From Hydrogenophaga taeniospiralis (GTDB taxonomy: Bacteria > Pseudomonadota > Gammaproteobacteria > Burkholderiales > Burkholderiaceae_C), in contig NZ_JAHBAG010000001.1 of the NCBI RefSeq assembly GCF_020510445.1, forward strand, positions 1,340,501 to 1,404,500: 64,000 nt of DNA, read 5' to 3'. The position numbers and the translations under genes were made by a program. The first letter of the stretch is position 1. Each line of letters opens with the position of its first letter. The notes beneath the pieces were generated by a model. The model was not told where the DNA came from. It was given only the letters and a program-made list of their open reading frames with translations, and made no database searches. This document shows, piece after piece, positions 17,720-27,645 of this stretch.

Positions 17720-18121
17720 ATGCCCCGCATCGATCCTTCCGAAGTCGAATTCACCGCCATCCGCGCGCAGGGTGCGGGCGGGCAGAACGTGAACAAGGTG
17801 TCCAACGCGGTGCACCTTCGCTTCGCCATCCACGCGTCGTCGTTGCCCGAGGCCATCAAGGAACGGTTGCTGGCCCTGAGCGACCAGCGCATCACCACCG
17901 AGGGTGTGGTGGTCATCAAGGCACAGACCAGCCGCAGCCTGGAGCAGAACAAGGCCGAGGCGCTGGAGCGGCTGCAGGCGCTGGTGGACAGTGTGGCCAC
18001 GCTGCCCAAGGCGCGCAAGCCCACCAAGCCGACCTTCGGCTCCAAACAACGGCGACTCGAAGGCAAGGCCACGCGCTCGCAGGTCAAGCAGCAGCGCGGT
18101 CGCGTGCGCGGTCTGGATTGA
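17720..18121 (+). CDS. arfB: Ribosome rescue factor ArfB (peptidyl-tRNA hydrolase)
   Basis: The 133-residue protein hydrolyses peptidyl-tRNA on stalled non-stop ribosomes. The release-factor GGQ motif lies in RAQGAGGQNVNKVS (~residues 15-28), and the basic C-terminal tail (KQRRLEGKATRSQVKQQRGR) is the part that enters the mRNA channel. I prefer the ATG at 17720 (MPRIDPSEVEF) because the family starts with a similar short sequence; an ATG at 17699 would add seven residues. Confidence 0.93.
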   Translation: MPRIDPSEVEFTAIRAQGAGGQNVNKVSNAVHLRFAIHASSLPEAIKERLLALSDQRITTEGVVVIKAQTSRSLEQNKAEALERLQALVDSVATLPKARKPTKPTFGSKQRRLEGKATRSQVKQQRGRVRGLD

Positions 18122-18138
18122 CTTCGGGTCCATTTCGC

Positions 18139-18172
18139 GCGCTTAAGATGTTTTTAGGGTTCCTTTAAGCGC
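18139..18172. promoter_or_regulatory. Inverted repeat upstream of the hemerythrin-like gene
   Basis: GCGCTTAAG at 18139-18147 is mirrored by CTTTAAGCGC at 18163-18172, in AT-richer sequence about 115-145 bp before the start codon. It may be an operator. The left half on the minus strand (AAACATCTTAAG) loosely resembles the motif at 59131-59147. Confidence 0.3.
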
Positions 18173-18285
18173 TATTTAGCAGCGCGCCGAAGGGCTGGTT
18201 CCTAGACTGCTTTCCATGGCAGGCGACGCACGGGGCGTCGCCGCCACCCACGAAGCAGCCGGGCCTGGCCCGCGAAAGGAATCCC

Positions 18286-19038
18286 ATGCAATCGAACACC
18301 CACGAACTGGCGCAGGTCGCCGCCACCGCCCAGGCCGTCGAGGCCGGAACGGGCCGCGTCAATCTGTACGCCGGTATTCACAAGGCCCTGCGCGCCTTCA
18401 TGACCGACACCCTGCTGGCCGTGGGCCGGACCGACCCGGCCGACGCCGAGGAGGTGGCTTCCATCCACGAGCGCCTGGGCGCGCTGCTGGACCTGTGCGC
18501 CGCGCACGTGCGCCATGAGAACGGTTTCGTGCACCCGGCCATCGAGGCGCGCAGCCCGGGTGTGGTTGAGGGCGTGGCCGACGAACACGTCGGGCATCTG
18601 GAGCAGATCGCTCGACTGCGCTCCATGGCCGATGGTCTGCAGGGGCGGGCGCCGGCCGCGTGCGCGCTGGCGCTGCAGAATCTGTACCTGGCGCTGGCGC
18701 TGTTCGTGGCCGAGAACCTGCAGCACATGCACACCGAAGAGACCGTGCACAACACCGCCCTCTGGCAAGCCTTCAGCGACGCCGAGCTGGTGGGCATCCA
18801 CGACGGCCTGCTGGCCACCGTGCCGCCGGCCGAAATGATGCTGGTGATGCGCTGGATGCTGCCGCACATGAACGCGCCGGAACGGCTGGAGATGCTGGGC
18901 GGCATGCGCCAGGGCGCACCGGCCCCGGTGTTCCAGGCGGTGCTGGACGGGGTGCGCGCGCAACTGGCGGAGCGCGACTGGGCCAAGCTGGCGCAGGGGC
19001 TGGGTCTGGCGCCGGTGGACGGCCTGGTGATGGCCTGA
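18286..19038 (+). CDS. Hemerythrin-like protein
   Basis: The 250-residue cytoplasmic protein resembles hemerythrin-domain proteins: helical, with His/Glu at spacings expected for a di-iron four-helix bundle (H32, H77-E78, H83, H101, H104, H147, H149 with E151). Such proteins bind O2 or NO or sense iron. The C-terminal ~80 residues are an additional helical region. An AAAGGA site precedes the ATG. It is convergent with the flavin/GAF gene pair downstream, which also looks redox-related. The assignment rests on residue pattern, so it is moderate. Confidence 0.65.
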   Translation: MQSNTHELAQVAATAQAVEAGTGRVNLYAGIHKALRAFMTDTLLAVGRTDPADAEEVASIHERLGALLDLCAAHVRHENGFVHPAIEARSPGVVEGVADEHVGHLEQIARLRSMADGLQGRAPAACALALQNLYLALALFVAENLQHMHTEETVHNTALWQAFSDAELVGIHDGLLATVPPAEMMLVMRWMLPHMNAPERLEMLGGMRQGAPAPVFQAVLDGVRAQLAERDWAKLAQGLGLAPVDGLVMA

Positions 19039-19049
19039 AGCCGCTGGCT

Positions 19050-20414
19050 TCAGGCGGCGACGTCCTCGAGCTCGACAGGACCGGCGGTGTCGAAGTGGAA
19101 ACAGCCGCGGCCGGTTTTTTCGATGTGCAGCTGGGGGCATTGCTCGGCCAGCCGGCGCTGCAGCAGCAGCAAGCGCGCTTCGAGGTTGTCGGCCACGTCC
19201 GGCAGGCGCAGCGCGCGGTCCAGCCGCAGTTCGCGGTTGGTGAACTCGCGGCGGCCCTGGCGCTGCCGGTCCTGCAGCAGTTTCCACAGGATGGCGCCGG
19301 CCACGCCCTTGATCAGGTAGGCGTTGTTGACGAACACGCTGTCGTTGCTGCGGTAGTGGCGCACCTGCAGGCGTGGACCGGCCGGGGCTTTCGCGGGCGC
19401 GGCGGGGTGCTCGGTGCCGGGCATGTCGGGGCAGGGCTCGGCGCTTTCCTGCATGAGGTCGATGCCGGCGGCGAGTTGCCCGCCCAGCGTGACCAGCAGG
19501 TCTTCGTCCTCGAAGCTGAACTGCAGCTCCAGCGGGCTCTCCACGAACAGCACGCCCAGCACCCGGCCGGCCGAGAGCAGGGGCACGGCCAACTGGCTGC
19601 GTGGTTCGGGCAGACCGGGGTAGGGGATGTCGGTGCTGATCGCCGCGCTGCCATCGCCCGCCAGGCTGTCGCGCAGCGCCCGGCTGTACAGGTAGGCGCT
19701 GGCCATGTGCATGATGCGCACCGGCGTGCGCTCGCGCGCGGCCACGCCGATCACGCCGTCGCCCAGCGCGATCTCCGAGCCCACGCCCGAGGTGGCGTAG
19801 CCCCGGCTGGCCACGGTGTAGAGCCGCTCGGTGACCGGGTCGAGGATGAGCACCATGGCATGCCGGATGCCCAGGTCCTGCTCCAGCGTCTGCAGGGTGG
19901 CGTCGAGCAGCGCGTCGAGCGTGGCGCAGGCCGCCAGTCGCGCGCTGCCGCGGCGCAACGCGCCCAGCAGGTTGCAGCGCGGGGGCGCCGGCGGCAGTGG
20001 TGTGGACGAAGGGTCGCCGGGCACACGCTCGATCTCGCACACCTCGTGGATGTCCGAGCCCAGCAGGCGAAACACATGGGCCATGCCGCTGTGCGAGGCA
20101 ATGCCCGCCAGCTGGGCCTTCATGCTTTCAAACACCGGGCCGCTGTCTTCGGTGCGCAGGTAGCGCAGGTGCAGGCGGTAGAAGCACGCCGTCAGTGGAT
20201 GCAGCACCAACACCGTGGAGCGCGGTTGCGCCAGCAGGTTCTTGCGCGTCTTGTTGAAGAACTGGAACGACAGCGCCACGTGCCGCTCGTCGACGTAGAA
20301 CACCTGGGATATGTAGGCGACGTTGGGTGTGCCGTCGGCCGCACAGGTGGCCATCATGGCCGGGATCGCGCCTTCCAGGCAGGGCCGCAGCTCGGCCAGG
20401 TCCACCGCGCTCAT
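19050..20414 (-). CDS. Flavin-binding-like / GAF / C-terminal winged-helix-like protein
   Basis: The 454-residue protein looks like a three-part fusion. Residues ~5-125 resemble a pyridoxamine-5'-phosphate-oxidase-like split barrel (MMATCAADGTPNVAYISQVF). Residues ~165-315 form a GAF domain (DALLDATLQTLEQDLGIRHA, then LAVPLLSAGRVLGVLFVESP). Residues ~340-445 look like a winged-helix region (REFTNRELRLDRALRLPDVA). It may be a small-molecule- or redox-responsive regulator; that is inference. It starts with ATGA overlapping the stop of the gene at 20411-20914, so the two are translated as a pair. Confidence 0.7.
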   Translation of the reverse strand: MSAVDLAELRPCLEGAIPAMMATCAADGTPNVAYISQVFYVDERHVALSFQFFNKTRKNLLAQPRSTVLVLHPLTACFYRLHLRYLRTEDSGPVFESMKAQLAGIASHSGMAHVFRLLGSDIHEVCEIERVPGDPSSTPLPPAPPRCNLLGALRRGSARLAACATLDALLDATLQTLEQDLGIRHAMVLILDPVTERLYTVASRGYATSGVGSEIALGDGVIGVAARERTPVRIMHMASAYLYSRALRDSLAGDGSAAISTDIPYPGLPEPRSQLAVPLLSAGRVLGVLFVESPLELQFSFEDEDLLVTLGGQLAAGIDLMQESAEPCPDMPGTEHPAAPAKAPAGPRLQVRHYRSNDSVFVNNAYLIKGVAGAILWKLLQDRQRQGRREFTNRELRLDRALRLPDVADNLEARLLLLQRRLAEQCPQLHIEKTGRGCFHFDTAGPVELEDVAA

Positions 20415-20914
20415 GGGGCCGGCCCACCCAGGGGCTGGCCAGCGCGGGGCCCGGGCGTCTGGTCAAAGGCTTCGTCGGGGGTGAATTCCACCGCCACCAC
20501 GTCGTCGATCCGGTGCGCGAACATCGCCGAGACGAACGCCGGGCCGAAACCAAGGCCACCCAGCTCCTGCTGCATGGCGAGCCGGTAGCGCTGCAGCACG
20601 GCGGCGTCTTCCGGGCGCGCCTCGCGCAACCGGGCGCGGCGGGTCTTGAGCTGCACCGTGCGGTGGGTGCTGGGCTCGCTGAACACCACCGCCATGCGGC
20701 CGCTGGCGGCCACGTCGCGCAGCAACTGCGCCGAGGGGCGCTGCCCGAGGTAGACCGTGACGAAGTCGCCCGAAGCGCTGATCTGGCTGCCCAGTGCCCG
20801 CATGACGCTGGGGGTGAGGTCGTGCCCGCAGGCACTGACGATGACCGACACCCCGCGGGCCATCATGTCGAGCAGGTCACGGTTGAGCTGAGGCGGGGCG
20901 GCGGGGTGTTCCAA
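20411..20914 (-). CDS. Pyridoxamine-5'-phosphate-oxidase-like flavin-binding protein
   Basis: The 167-residue protein resembles the small split-barrel family: MMARGVSVIVSACG near the start, then LGSQISASGDFVTVYLGQ and VVFSEPSTHRTVQLKTRRAR, the region that contacts flavin in related proteins. A TTG at 20914 is the longest start; no clear ribosome-binding site precedes it, and an ATG at 20866 (before MMARGVS) is possible. It is coupled to the downstream GAF gene by a 4-bp overlap, suggesting the two products work together. Confidence 0.7.
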   Translation of the reverse strand: MEHPAAPPQLNRDLLDMMARGVSVIVSACGHDLTPSVMRALGSQISASGDFVTVYLGQRPSAQLLRDVAASGRMAVVFSEPSTHRTVQLKTRRARLREARPEDAAVLQRYRLAMQQELGGLGFGPAFVSAMFAHRIDDVVAVEFTPDEAFDQTPGPRAGQPLGGPAP

Positions 20915-20947
20915 GGTGGGTGAGCCGAAGGCACCGAACGCCGGAGA

Positions 20948-21466
20948 TCATAGCGACGGCGTGGCCGGCGGCAAAGGGTCTGCGCCGCCGGGCGCGTTCA
21001 CGGACGGTTCGGTGTGCACCAGTTCCATCGGATAGCGCTGGCCCGCCAGGTGGTCCTCCACGCAGCGCAGCACCAGCGGGCTGCGGTGGCGCCCGGCGCT
21101 GGCGCGGATCTCGTCGGGCGTCATCCACAGGGTGCGCACGATGCCGGTGTCGAGCTCGCGTTGTGGATCGAAGTCGCCCAGTTCGCCGCAATAGGCGAAG
21201 CGCAGGTAGGTGATGTCTTCGCCGGTGCTGGCCCGCTGGAAGCGCGAGAGGTAGACGCCGACCAGGGCCGTGGGCGTGAAGTGGTGGGCGGTTTCTTCCA
21301 GCGTTTCGCGCGTCACGCCTTCGGTGGGGCTCTCCCCGGGGTCGAGGTGGCCGGCCGGGTTGTTCAGGCACAGGCCCTCGGGCGTGTGCTCTTCGACCAG
21401 CAGGTAGCGGCCGTCGCGCTCGATGATGGCCGCCACGGTGACACTGGGTTTCCAACGGGTGTTCAT
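20948..21466 (-). CDS. nudJ: NUDIX hydrolase, NudJ-like
   Basis: The 172-residue protein contains a full Nudix box, GHLDPGESPTEGVTRETLEE (about residues 38-57), with the catalytic Glu residues in place. E. coli NudJ removes phosphate from thiamine pyrophosphate and nucleoside diphosphates. The start is the ATG at 21466 (MNTRWKPSVTVAAII), matching the family's beginning. It lies just upstream of the flavin-binding gene on the same strand (33-bp gap). Confidence 0.85.
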   Translation of the reverse strand: MNTRWKPSVTVAAIIERDGRYLLVEEHTPEGLCLNNPAGHLDPGESPTEGVTRETLEETAHHFTPTALVGVYLSRFQRASTGEDITYLRFAYCGELGDFDPQRELDTGIVRTLWMTPDEIRASAGRHRSPLVLRCVEDHLAGQRYPMELVHTEPSVNAPGGADPLPPATPSL

Positions 21467-21753
21467 TCGGGCATTATCCCGACCGATCGTCTGGCTGTCC
21501 CTTGAGGTGGTAGTTCTTGCCGCATGATGAAACGTTGCACGGGTGCGGTGGCCTCTGCGCACCCGGTGCTTGGTACAAACCCTTGTGCGACAAGGGCTTG
21601 CCGGCGGCGAAGACCCGAAACGCGTCGGTTAAGCTGGCGCGCTGCCAGAAGAGCCCAGGGACGGGTGCTGGCGCCGACCAGGGACGGCGTCCGGCTGGCA
21701 AAACAGACGACACCGGGCGGAGGGCCCGGCACACACGATGGGAACCAACAAAA
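21467..21753. other. Divergent intergenic region nudJ / secreted protein gene
   Basis: No gene is supported. A hairpin CCCTTG/CAAGGG occurs around 21578-21593. The region should hold promoters for both flanking genes, but I cannot place them with confidence. Confidence 0.35.
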
Positions 21754-22488
21754 ATGTCCAGAAGAATGTGGAAGGCCATGGTCTGCGGGTGCATGCTGTG
21801 GGGGGCTGTGACCAGCCACGCGGCCGAGTTCTCGGTCGGGCGGGTGGACATCCGGTTCGCCGACGAGGGCTGGAAAGAAGTGCCGCTGCCGGATCGCGCG
21901 CAGAGCTACGGGGGAGAAAAGTCGGGCGCGCTGGCGGTGCAGGCCAAGCTTTTTGTCCGCGACGGGAGCGCCAGCGAAGTGCCTGTGCTGGTCCTGGTGA
22001 GCGCCAATTCGCAAGGCATGGGCGGTGGCCGGGGTGGCTACATGGCCTACTCGCCCAATTGCAAGTCGGATGAACACAACTATCGCGAAGGCAATGAAGG
22101 CTTCAATGCGTCGTCCCTCCAGTGCCTGACCGTGATGCCCCGGTACAACGGTTCCAGCGTGATCAAGGCCCTGGCGCCCCAGCTGGAAGGTGCCCTCAAG
22201 ACCGAAGAAGGCACGGAGCTGCCACCCTTCTACACCGTGTGGAGCCGGCATGCGATCTCCACGGGCTCGTTCGTGGACGTGCGCGTCTTCACGGTGTTTC
22301 CGATCAGCGCTGACGGCAGCGCTGCCGTGGGCGCCCTGCCCCAGGACGTGCCGCCCGCCCACGTGGTGTGGGGGCGGCAGCTGAAGGACGCAGTCAAGAG
22401 CAGCGTCTATTCGCTCTCCGGCCGTCTGGAGATGCCGCCCATCCAGGTGGTCGTACCGCCGCAGCCTGCTGCGGCCGGCGGCGGCTGA
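21754..22488 (+). CDS. Unknown secreted protein upstream of pntAB
   Basis: The 244-residue product starts with a signal peptide (MSRRMWKAMVCGCMLWG, cleaved after SHA at about residue 23) and is predicted to be periplasmic. I do not recognise a domain. Two further Cys (in SPNCKSDEHN and SLQCLTVMP) could form a disulfide. It ends in a Pro/Ala/Gly-rich tail. It lies 48 bp upstream of pntA on the same strand, but any link to transhydrogenase is unproven. Confidence 0.7.
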   Translation: MSRRMWKAMVCGCMLWGAVTSHAAEFSVGRVDIRFADEGWKEVPLPDRAQSYGGEKSGALAVQAKLFVRDGSASEVPVLVLVSANSQGMGGGRGGYMAYSPNCKSDEHNYREGNEGFNASSLQCLTVMPRYNGSSVIKALAPQLEGALKTEEGTELPPFYTVWSRHAISTGSFVDVRVFTVFPISADGSAAVGALPQDVPPAHVVWGRQLKDAVKSSVYSLSGRLEMPPIQVVVPPQPAAAGGG

Positions 22489-22536
22489 CCGGCCACCCAT
22501 CCTGTTTTTTGAACTCCCAGCATTGAGGACCTGCCC

Positions 22537-24147
22537 ATGACTTCTGGCGCACCGACCGACACCGCCGCTGCCACCCCGCAGCGCATCGGCATTCCCCGTG
22601 AAACCTTCCCCGGCGAAAAACGTGTGGCCACCGTGCCCGACGTGGTCACCAAACTCGCCAAGCTGGGCTTTGGCGTGGTGGTGGAAACGGGCGCGGGCGA
22701 ACTGGCCGATCTGAGCGACGAGGCTTACCGCGAAGCGGGCGCCAGCATCGCCGGCTCGGCCACCGAACTGTGGAACAGCGCCGACATCGTCTTCAAAGTG
22801 CGCGCCCCCACGCCCGACGAAGTGGCGCTGATGCACGAAGGCCAGACGCTGATCGGCTTCATCTGGCCGGCCCAGAACCCGGAGCTGATGCAGCAGCTGG
22901 CCGCGAAGAAGGTCACCGTGTTGTCCATCGACGCGCTGCCGCGCACGCTCAGCCGGGCGCAGAAGATGGACGCGCTGACCTCGATGGCCGGCGTCAGCGG
23001 CTACCGCGCCGTGGTCGAGGCGGCCAACGCTTTTGGCCGCTTCTTCAATGGCCAGATCACGGCTGCGGGCAAGGTGCCCCCGGCCAAGGTGTTCATCGCG
23101 GGCGCCGGCGTGGCCGGCCTGGCCGCCATCGGGGCGGCCGCCAGCCTGGGCGCCATCGTGCGCGCCAACGACACGCGTGCCGAGGTGGCCGACCAGGTGG
23201 TCTCGCTGGGCGGCGAGTTCGTCAAGGTGGACTACGAAGAAGAGGGCTCGGGCGGCGGCGGTTACGCCAAGGTCATGAGCGAGGGCTTCCAGCAGGCGCA
23301 GCGCGAGATGTATGCGAATCAGGCGCGCGAGGTGGACATCATCATTACCACCGCGCTGATCCCCGGCAAACCGGCGCCCAAGCTGATCACCGCCGAGATG
23401 GTGAAGAGCATGAAGCCCGGCAGCGTGATCGTGGACATGGCGGCCGAGCAGGGCGGCAACTGCGAGCTGACCGTGCCCGGCGAGGCGGTGGTGCGCCACG
23501 GCGTCACCATCGTCGGCTACACCGACCTGGCCTCGCGCATGGCGCGCCAGTCGTCCACGCTGTACGCGACCAACCTGTTCCGCCTGAGCGAAGAGCTGTG
23601 CAAGACCAAGGACGGCGTGATCAATGTCAACATGGAAGACGACGCCATCCGTGGCCTGACCGTGATCAAGAACGGCGAGATCACCTGGCCGGCCCCGCCG
23701 CTGGCGGCTGCGCCCAAACCGGCGCCCAAGCCCGCTGCCGCGCCGGTGGCCAAGAAGGGCCACGGCGAGCCTTCGGGGCCGATGCCGGCGGGCAAGCTGG
23801 CCATCGTGGCCGGTGTCACGGCGGTGTTGTTCGCGCTGGTGGGTGCCTACGCACCGGCCGAATTCCTGTCGCACTTCACGGTGTTCGTGCTGGCCTGCTT
23901 CGTCGGCTACATGGTGGTGTGGAACGTGAAGCCCGCGCTGCACACGCCGCTGATGAGCGTGACCAACGCCATCAGCTCCATCATCGCCATCGGCGCGCTG
24001 GTGCAGATATCGCCCATGGCCAACGCCACCGAGCGGCCCAACACACTGATCGTCGCCCTGGCCGCGCTGGCGCTGGTGCTCACCGCCATCAACATGTTCG
24101 GCGGCTTTGCCGTCACCCAGCGCATGCTGGCGATGTTCCGCAAATAA
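22537..24147 (+). CDS. pntA: Proton-translocating NAD(P) transhydrogenase, alpha subunit
   Basis: The 536-residue subunit carries the NAD(H)-binding domain (residues ~15-385; Rossmann motif [20 protein letters not shown] around 188-207) and, after a Pro/Ala/Lys-rich linker (~390-415), four predicted membrane helices. It is thus the fused E. coli-like form (alpha1 plus alpha2), not the split form. With PntB it couples hydride transfer between NADH and NADP+ to proton flow at the inner membrane, supplying NADPH. A 14-bp gap with GAAGGAGA leads to pntB. Confidence 0.96.
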   Translation: MTSGAPTDTAAATPQRIGIPRETFPGEKRVATVPDVVTKLAKLGFGVVVETGAGELADLSDEAYREAGASIAGSATELWNSADIVFKVRAPTPDEVALMHEGQTLIGFIWPAQNPELMQQLAAKKVTVLSIDALPRTLSRAQKMDALTSMAGVSGYRAVVEAANAFGRFFNGQITAAGKVPPAKVFIAGAGVAGLAAIGAAASLGAIVRANDTRAEVADQVVSLGGEFVKVDYEEEGSGGGGYAKVMSEGFQQAQREMYANQAREVDIIITTALIPGKPAPKLITAEMVKSMKPGSVIVDMAAEQGGNCELTVPGEAVVRHGVTIVGYTDLASRMARQSSTLYATNLFRLSEELCKTKDGVINVNMEDDAIRGLTVIKNGEITWPAPPLAAAPKPAPKPAAAPVAKKGHGEPSGPMPAGKLAIVAGVTAVLFALVGAYAPAEFLSHFTVFVLACFVGYMVVWNVKPALHTPLMSVTNAISSIIAIGALVQISPMANATERPNTLIVALAALALVLTAINMFGGFAVTQRMLAMFRK

Positions 24148-24161
24148 GAAGGAGACCCTGA

Positions 24162-25583
24162 ATGTCTGCAAGTCTGGCCACGGTCTCCTACATTGGTGCG
24201 ACCATTCTCTTCATCCTCAGCCTGGGCGGCCTGTCCAACCAGGAAACCTCGCGCCGCGGCAACCTGTTCGGCATGGTCGGCATGGCGCTGGCCGTGGCGG
24301 CCACGGTGTTCGGCCCGCAGGTCACCGCCGCCGGGCTTCCCTGGATCATCGGCGCCATGGTGGTCGGCGGCGCCATCGGCCTGACCGCCGCCCGCAAAGT
24401 GCAAATGACCCAGATGCCCGAGCTGGTGGCGCTGATGCACAGCATGGTCGGTATGGCCGCGGTGCTGGTGGGTTACGCCACCTACGTTGACCCAGAGGCG
24501 ACCAAGGGCTTCGAGGGGGCGGCGCACACGATCCACGCGATGGAGATCTACATCGGCATCTTCATCGGCGCGGTCACTTTCTCGGGCTCGGTCATCGCCT
24601 TCGGCAAACTCTCGGGCCGTGTCGGCGGCAAGCCCATGCTGCTGCCCGGGCGCCACTGGATGAACCTGGCCGGTCTGCTGGCGGTGATCTATTTCGGCCG
24701 TCTGTTCCTGCAGGCCGAGACGCTGCAGGACGGCATGCTCCCGCTGTTCGTGATGAGCGCCATCGCGCTGCTGTTCGGCGTGCACATGGTGATGGCCATT
24801 GGCGGCGCCGACATGCCGGTGGTGGTGTCCATGCTCAACAGCTACTCGGGCTGGGCGGCGGCGGCCACGGGCTTCATGCTGAGCAACGACCTGCTGATCG
24901 TGACCGGGGCACTGGTCGGCTCCAGCGGCGCCATCCTGTCCTACATCATGTGCAACGCGATGAACCGCAGCTTCATCAGCGTGATCGCTGGCGGCTTCGG
25001 CTCCACCAGCGCCGCGCCCAAGGCGGCGGGCGGTGCGGCAGCCGAGCCGGCCGGCGAGGTGACCCCCATCCTCGCCGCCGAGACCGCCGAGATGCTGCGC
25101 GAGGCCAAGAACGTGATCATCGTGCCGGGCTACGGCATGGCGGTGGCGCAGGCGCAGCACACGGTGTTCGAGATCACCCGGCATCTGCGCGAAAAGGGCG
25201 TGAACGTGCGCTTTGGCATCCACCCGGTGGCCGGCCGCATGCCCGGCCACATGAACGTGCTGCTGGCCGAGGCCAAGGTGCCTTACGACATCGTGTTCGA
25301 GATGGACGAACTCAACGAAGACTTCCCCGACACCGATGTGACGATGGTGATCGGCGCCAACGACATCGTGAACCCGGCGGCGCAGGAAGACCCGACCAGT
25401 CCCATCGCCGGCATGCCGGTGCTGGAAGTCTGGAAGGCGCGCACCTCCATCGTGATGAAGCGCAGCATGGCCTCGGGTTACGCCGGCGTGGACAACCCGC
25501 TCTTCTACAAGGACAACAACCGGATGTTGTTCGGTGACGCCAAGAAGATGCTCGACGAGGTGCTGGTGGCGTTGAAGACCTGA
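24162..25583 (+). CDS. pntB: NAD(P) transhydrogenase, beta subunit
   Basis: The 473-residue protein has about eight or nine membrane helices in its first ~265 residues and the NADP(H)-binding domain after it ([16 protein letters not shown] around residue 323, later [20 protein letters not shown]). Length is normal. It completes the proton-translocating enzyme with PntA and is translated from its own AAGGAGA site. Confidence 0.96.
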   Translation: MSASLATVSYIGATILFILSLGGLSNQETSRRGNLFGMVGMALAVAATVFGPQVTAAGLPWIIGAMVVGGAIGLTAARKVQMTQMPELVALMHSMVGMAAVLVGYATYVDPEATKGFEGAAHTIHAMEIYIGIFIGAVTFSGSVIAFGKLSGRVGGKPMLLPGRHWMNLAGLLAVIYFGRLFLQAETLQDGMLPLFVMSAIALLFGVHMVMAIGGADMPVVVSMLNSYSGWAAAATGFMLSNDLLIVTGALVGSSGAILSYIMCNAMNRSFISVIAGGFGSTSAAPKAAGGAAAEPAGEVTPILAAETAEMLREAKNVIIVPGYGMAVAQAQHTVFEITRHLREKGVNVRFGIHPVAGRMPGHMNVLLAEAKVPYDIVFEMDELNEDFPDTDVTMVIGANDIVNPAAQEDPTSPIAGMPVLEVWKARTSIVMKRSMASGYAGVDNPLFYKDNNRMLFGDAKKMLDEVLVALKT

Positions 25584-25838
25584 GCGCGCGTTGGCCGCCG
25601 TCGATGGGCGGGCCGTGAGGGATGCGGCTTTGGTGTGCACCGGGCCGATGCGGCACCGGAAAAGGCCGTGAGCCTGTGGTGACACGGGCTCTTTGTTTCT
25701 GTAGCACCGAGGCAAGGACACCCCAGGTTTTAGAGTAGGCTGTCAGTCGTTCATAAGGGAAAAACACGAGAGCTGGCCCGTGTGCCCCGAAGGAGAATGT
25801 CAGGTTATGGTTTCAAACAAAACTAACGGAGATCACGC

Positions 25839-27527
25839 ATGACCGAACCGACGGCCGATCGTCCCTGGCTGGGCGCTTACCCCAGTGGTGTACCCGCCGA
25901 TATCGATGTCGCGCAGTACCCGTCGCTGGTGCATCTGATGGAGGAGAGCTTTCAGAAATACGCCGGCCGCCCCGCCTACAGCTTCATGGGCAAGGAGCTC
26001 AGCTTCGCCCAGGCCGACAGCCTGTCGCAGGCTTTCGCGGCTTACCTGCAGGGGCTGGGTCTGGTCAAGGGCGACCGCGTCGCCATCATGATGCCCAACG
26101 TGCCCCAGTACCCGGTGGCGGTGGCGGGCATCCTGCGTGCGGGCTTCGTGGTGGTCAACGTGAACCCGCTGTACACGCCGCGTGAGCTGGAACACCAGCT
26201 CAAGGACTCGGGCGCCAAGGCCATCGTCATCATCGAGAACTTCGCGCACACGCTGGAGCAGTGCATCGCCAGCACGCCGGTCAAGCACGTGGTGCTCGCG
26301 GCCATGGGCGATCTGCTCGGTCTGCTCAAGGGCGCGATCGTCAACTACGTGGTGCGCAACGTCAAAAAGATGGTGCCGGCGTTCAGCCTGCCGCAGGCGG
26401 TGCGTTTCAACGACGCCATTGCCAAAGGCACCCGGGGCAGCTTCAAGCGCCCCGAGATCCGGCCCGACGACGTGGCCGTGCTGCAATACACCGGTGGCAC
26501 CACCGGGGTGAGCAAAGGCGCCGTGCTGCTGCAGAGCAACGTGATCGCCAACGTGCTGCAGTCCGAGGCCTGGAACGACCCGGTGATGAAGACCGTGCCG
26601 GCCGGCGAGCAGCCCACCAGCGTCTGCGCCCTGCCGCTGTACCACATCTTCGCCTTCACGGTGAACATGATGCTGTCCCTGCGCACCGGCGGCAAGACCA
26701 TCCTGATCCCCAACCCGCGCGATCTGCCCGCGGTGCTCAAGGAACTGGGCAAGCACACCTTCCACAGCTTCCCGGCCGTCAACACCCTGTTCAACGGCCT
26801 GGCGAACCACCCCGATTTCAACACCGTCAACTGGAGCAACCTGAAGGTGTCGGTTGGTGGTGGCATGGCGGTGCAGGCTGCCGTGGCCAGGCTCTGGCTG
26901 GAGAAAACCGGCTGCCCGATCTGCGAAGGCTATGGCCTGTCGGAGACCAGTCCGTCGGCCAGTTGCAACCCCACCACCAGCACCGAATACAGCGGCACCA
27001 TCGGCGTGCCGCTGCCGAACACCTGGATGAAGTGCCTGGACGACGACGGCAACGAAGTGCCCCAGGGCCAGCCCGGTGAGATCGCCATCAAGGGGCCGCA
27101 GGTGATGGCCGGTTACTGGCAGCGCCCGGACGAGACCGCCAAGGTCATGACACCCGACGGCTACTTCAAGACCGGTGACGTGGGCGTGATGGACGCGCGC
27201 GGCTATTTCAAGATCGTGGACCGCAAGAAGGACATGGTGCTGGTCAGCGGCTTCAACGTGTACCCCAACGAGGTCGAGGACGTGGTGGCCCAGTTGCCCG
27301 GCGTGATGGAGTGCGCCGTGGTCGGTGTGCCCGACGAGAAGTCGGGCGAGGCGGTCAAGCTGGTGATCGTGAAGAAGGATGCGTCGCTGACCGAGTCGCA
27401 GGTGCGCGACTTCTGCAAGGCCAACCTCACCGGCTACAAGCAGCCCAAGGTGGTGGAGTTTCGCACCGAGATGCCCAAGACCCCGGTGGGCAAGATCCTG
27501 CGCCGCGAACTCAGAGACAAGAAGTAG
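25839..27527 (+). CDS. fadD: Long-chain acyl-CoA synthetase (FadD-like)
   Basis: The 562-residue enzyme activates fatty acids to acyl-CoA with ATP. The adenylation motif YTGGTTGVSKGAVLL is at about residues 216-230. Other core motifs are GYGLSETSPSAS (~365), TGDVGVMDARGYFKIVDRKK (~447) and the C-terminal catalytic Lys in TPVGKILRREL. Length and order match E. coli FadD. Preceded by 255 bp without a gene. It ends next to a copy of the dispersed intergenic repeat. Confidence 0.9.
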   Translation: MTEPTADRPWLGAYPSGVPADIDVAQYPSLVHLMEESFQKYAGRPAYSFMGKELSFAQADSLSQAFAAYLQGLGLVKGDRVAIMMPNVPQYPVAVAGILRAGFVVVNVNPLYTPRELEHQLKDSGAKAIVIIENFAHTLEQCIASTPVKHVVLAAMGDLLGLLKGAIVNYVVRNVKKMVPAFSLPQAVRFNDAIAKGTRGSFKRPEIRPDDVAVLQYTGGTTGVSKGAVLLQSNVIANVLQSEAWNDPVMKTVPAGEQPTSVCALPLYHIFAFTVNMMLSLRTGGKTILIPNPRDLPAVLKELGKHTFHSFPAVNTLFNGLANHPDFNTVNWSNLKVSVGGGMAVQAAVARLWLEKTGCPICEGYGLSETSPSASCNPTTSTEYSGTIGVPLPNTWMKCLDDDGNEVPQGQPGEIAIKGPQVMAGYWQRPDETAKVMTPDGYFKTGDVGVMDARGYFKIVDRKKDMVLVSGFNVYPNEVEDVVAQLPGVMECAVVGVPDEKSGEAVKLVIVKKDASLTESQVRDFCKANLTGYKQPKVVEFRTEMPKTPVGKILRRELRDKK

Positions 27528-27590
27528 CCCCCCGCGCCGCCTGCGGCGTTGCCCCCCAGGGGGGCGCCCGGCAAAGCCGGTTCCACCGCG
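27528..27590. repeat. Dispersed GC-rich intergenic repeat, copy near fadD
   Basis: Starts directly after the fadD stop. It contains a CCCCCC-AG-GGGGGG palindrome and the block GCCCGGCAAAGCCGGTTCC, shared with 28403-28488 and 53775-53853. The palindrome may double as a transcription terminator. Confidence 0.65.
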
Positions 27591-27645
27591 TTTGGGATCG
27601 AGGCCCGCGCGCCGGTGAGGCGTTCGCTTCTGCTCCAATACGGGC

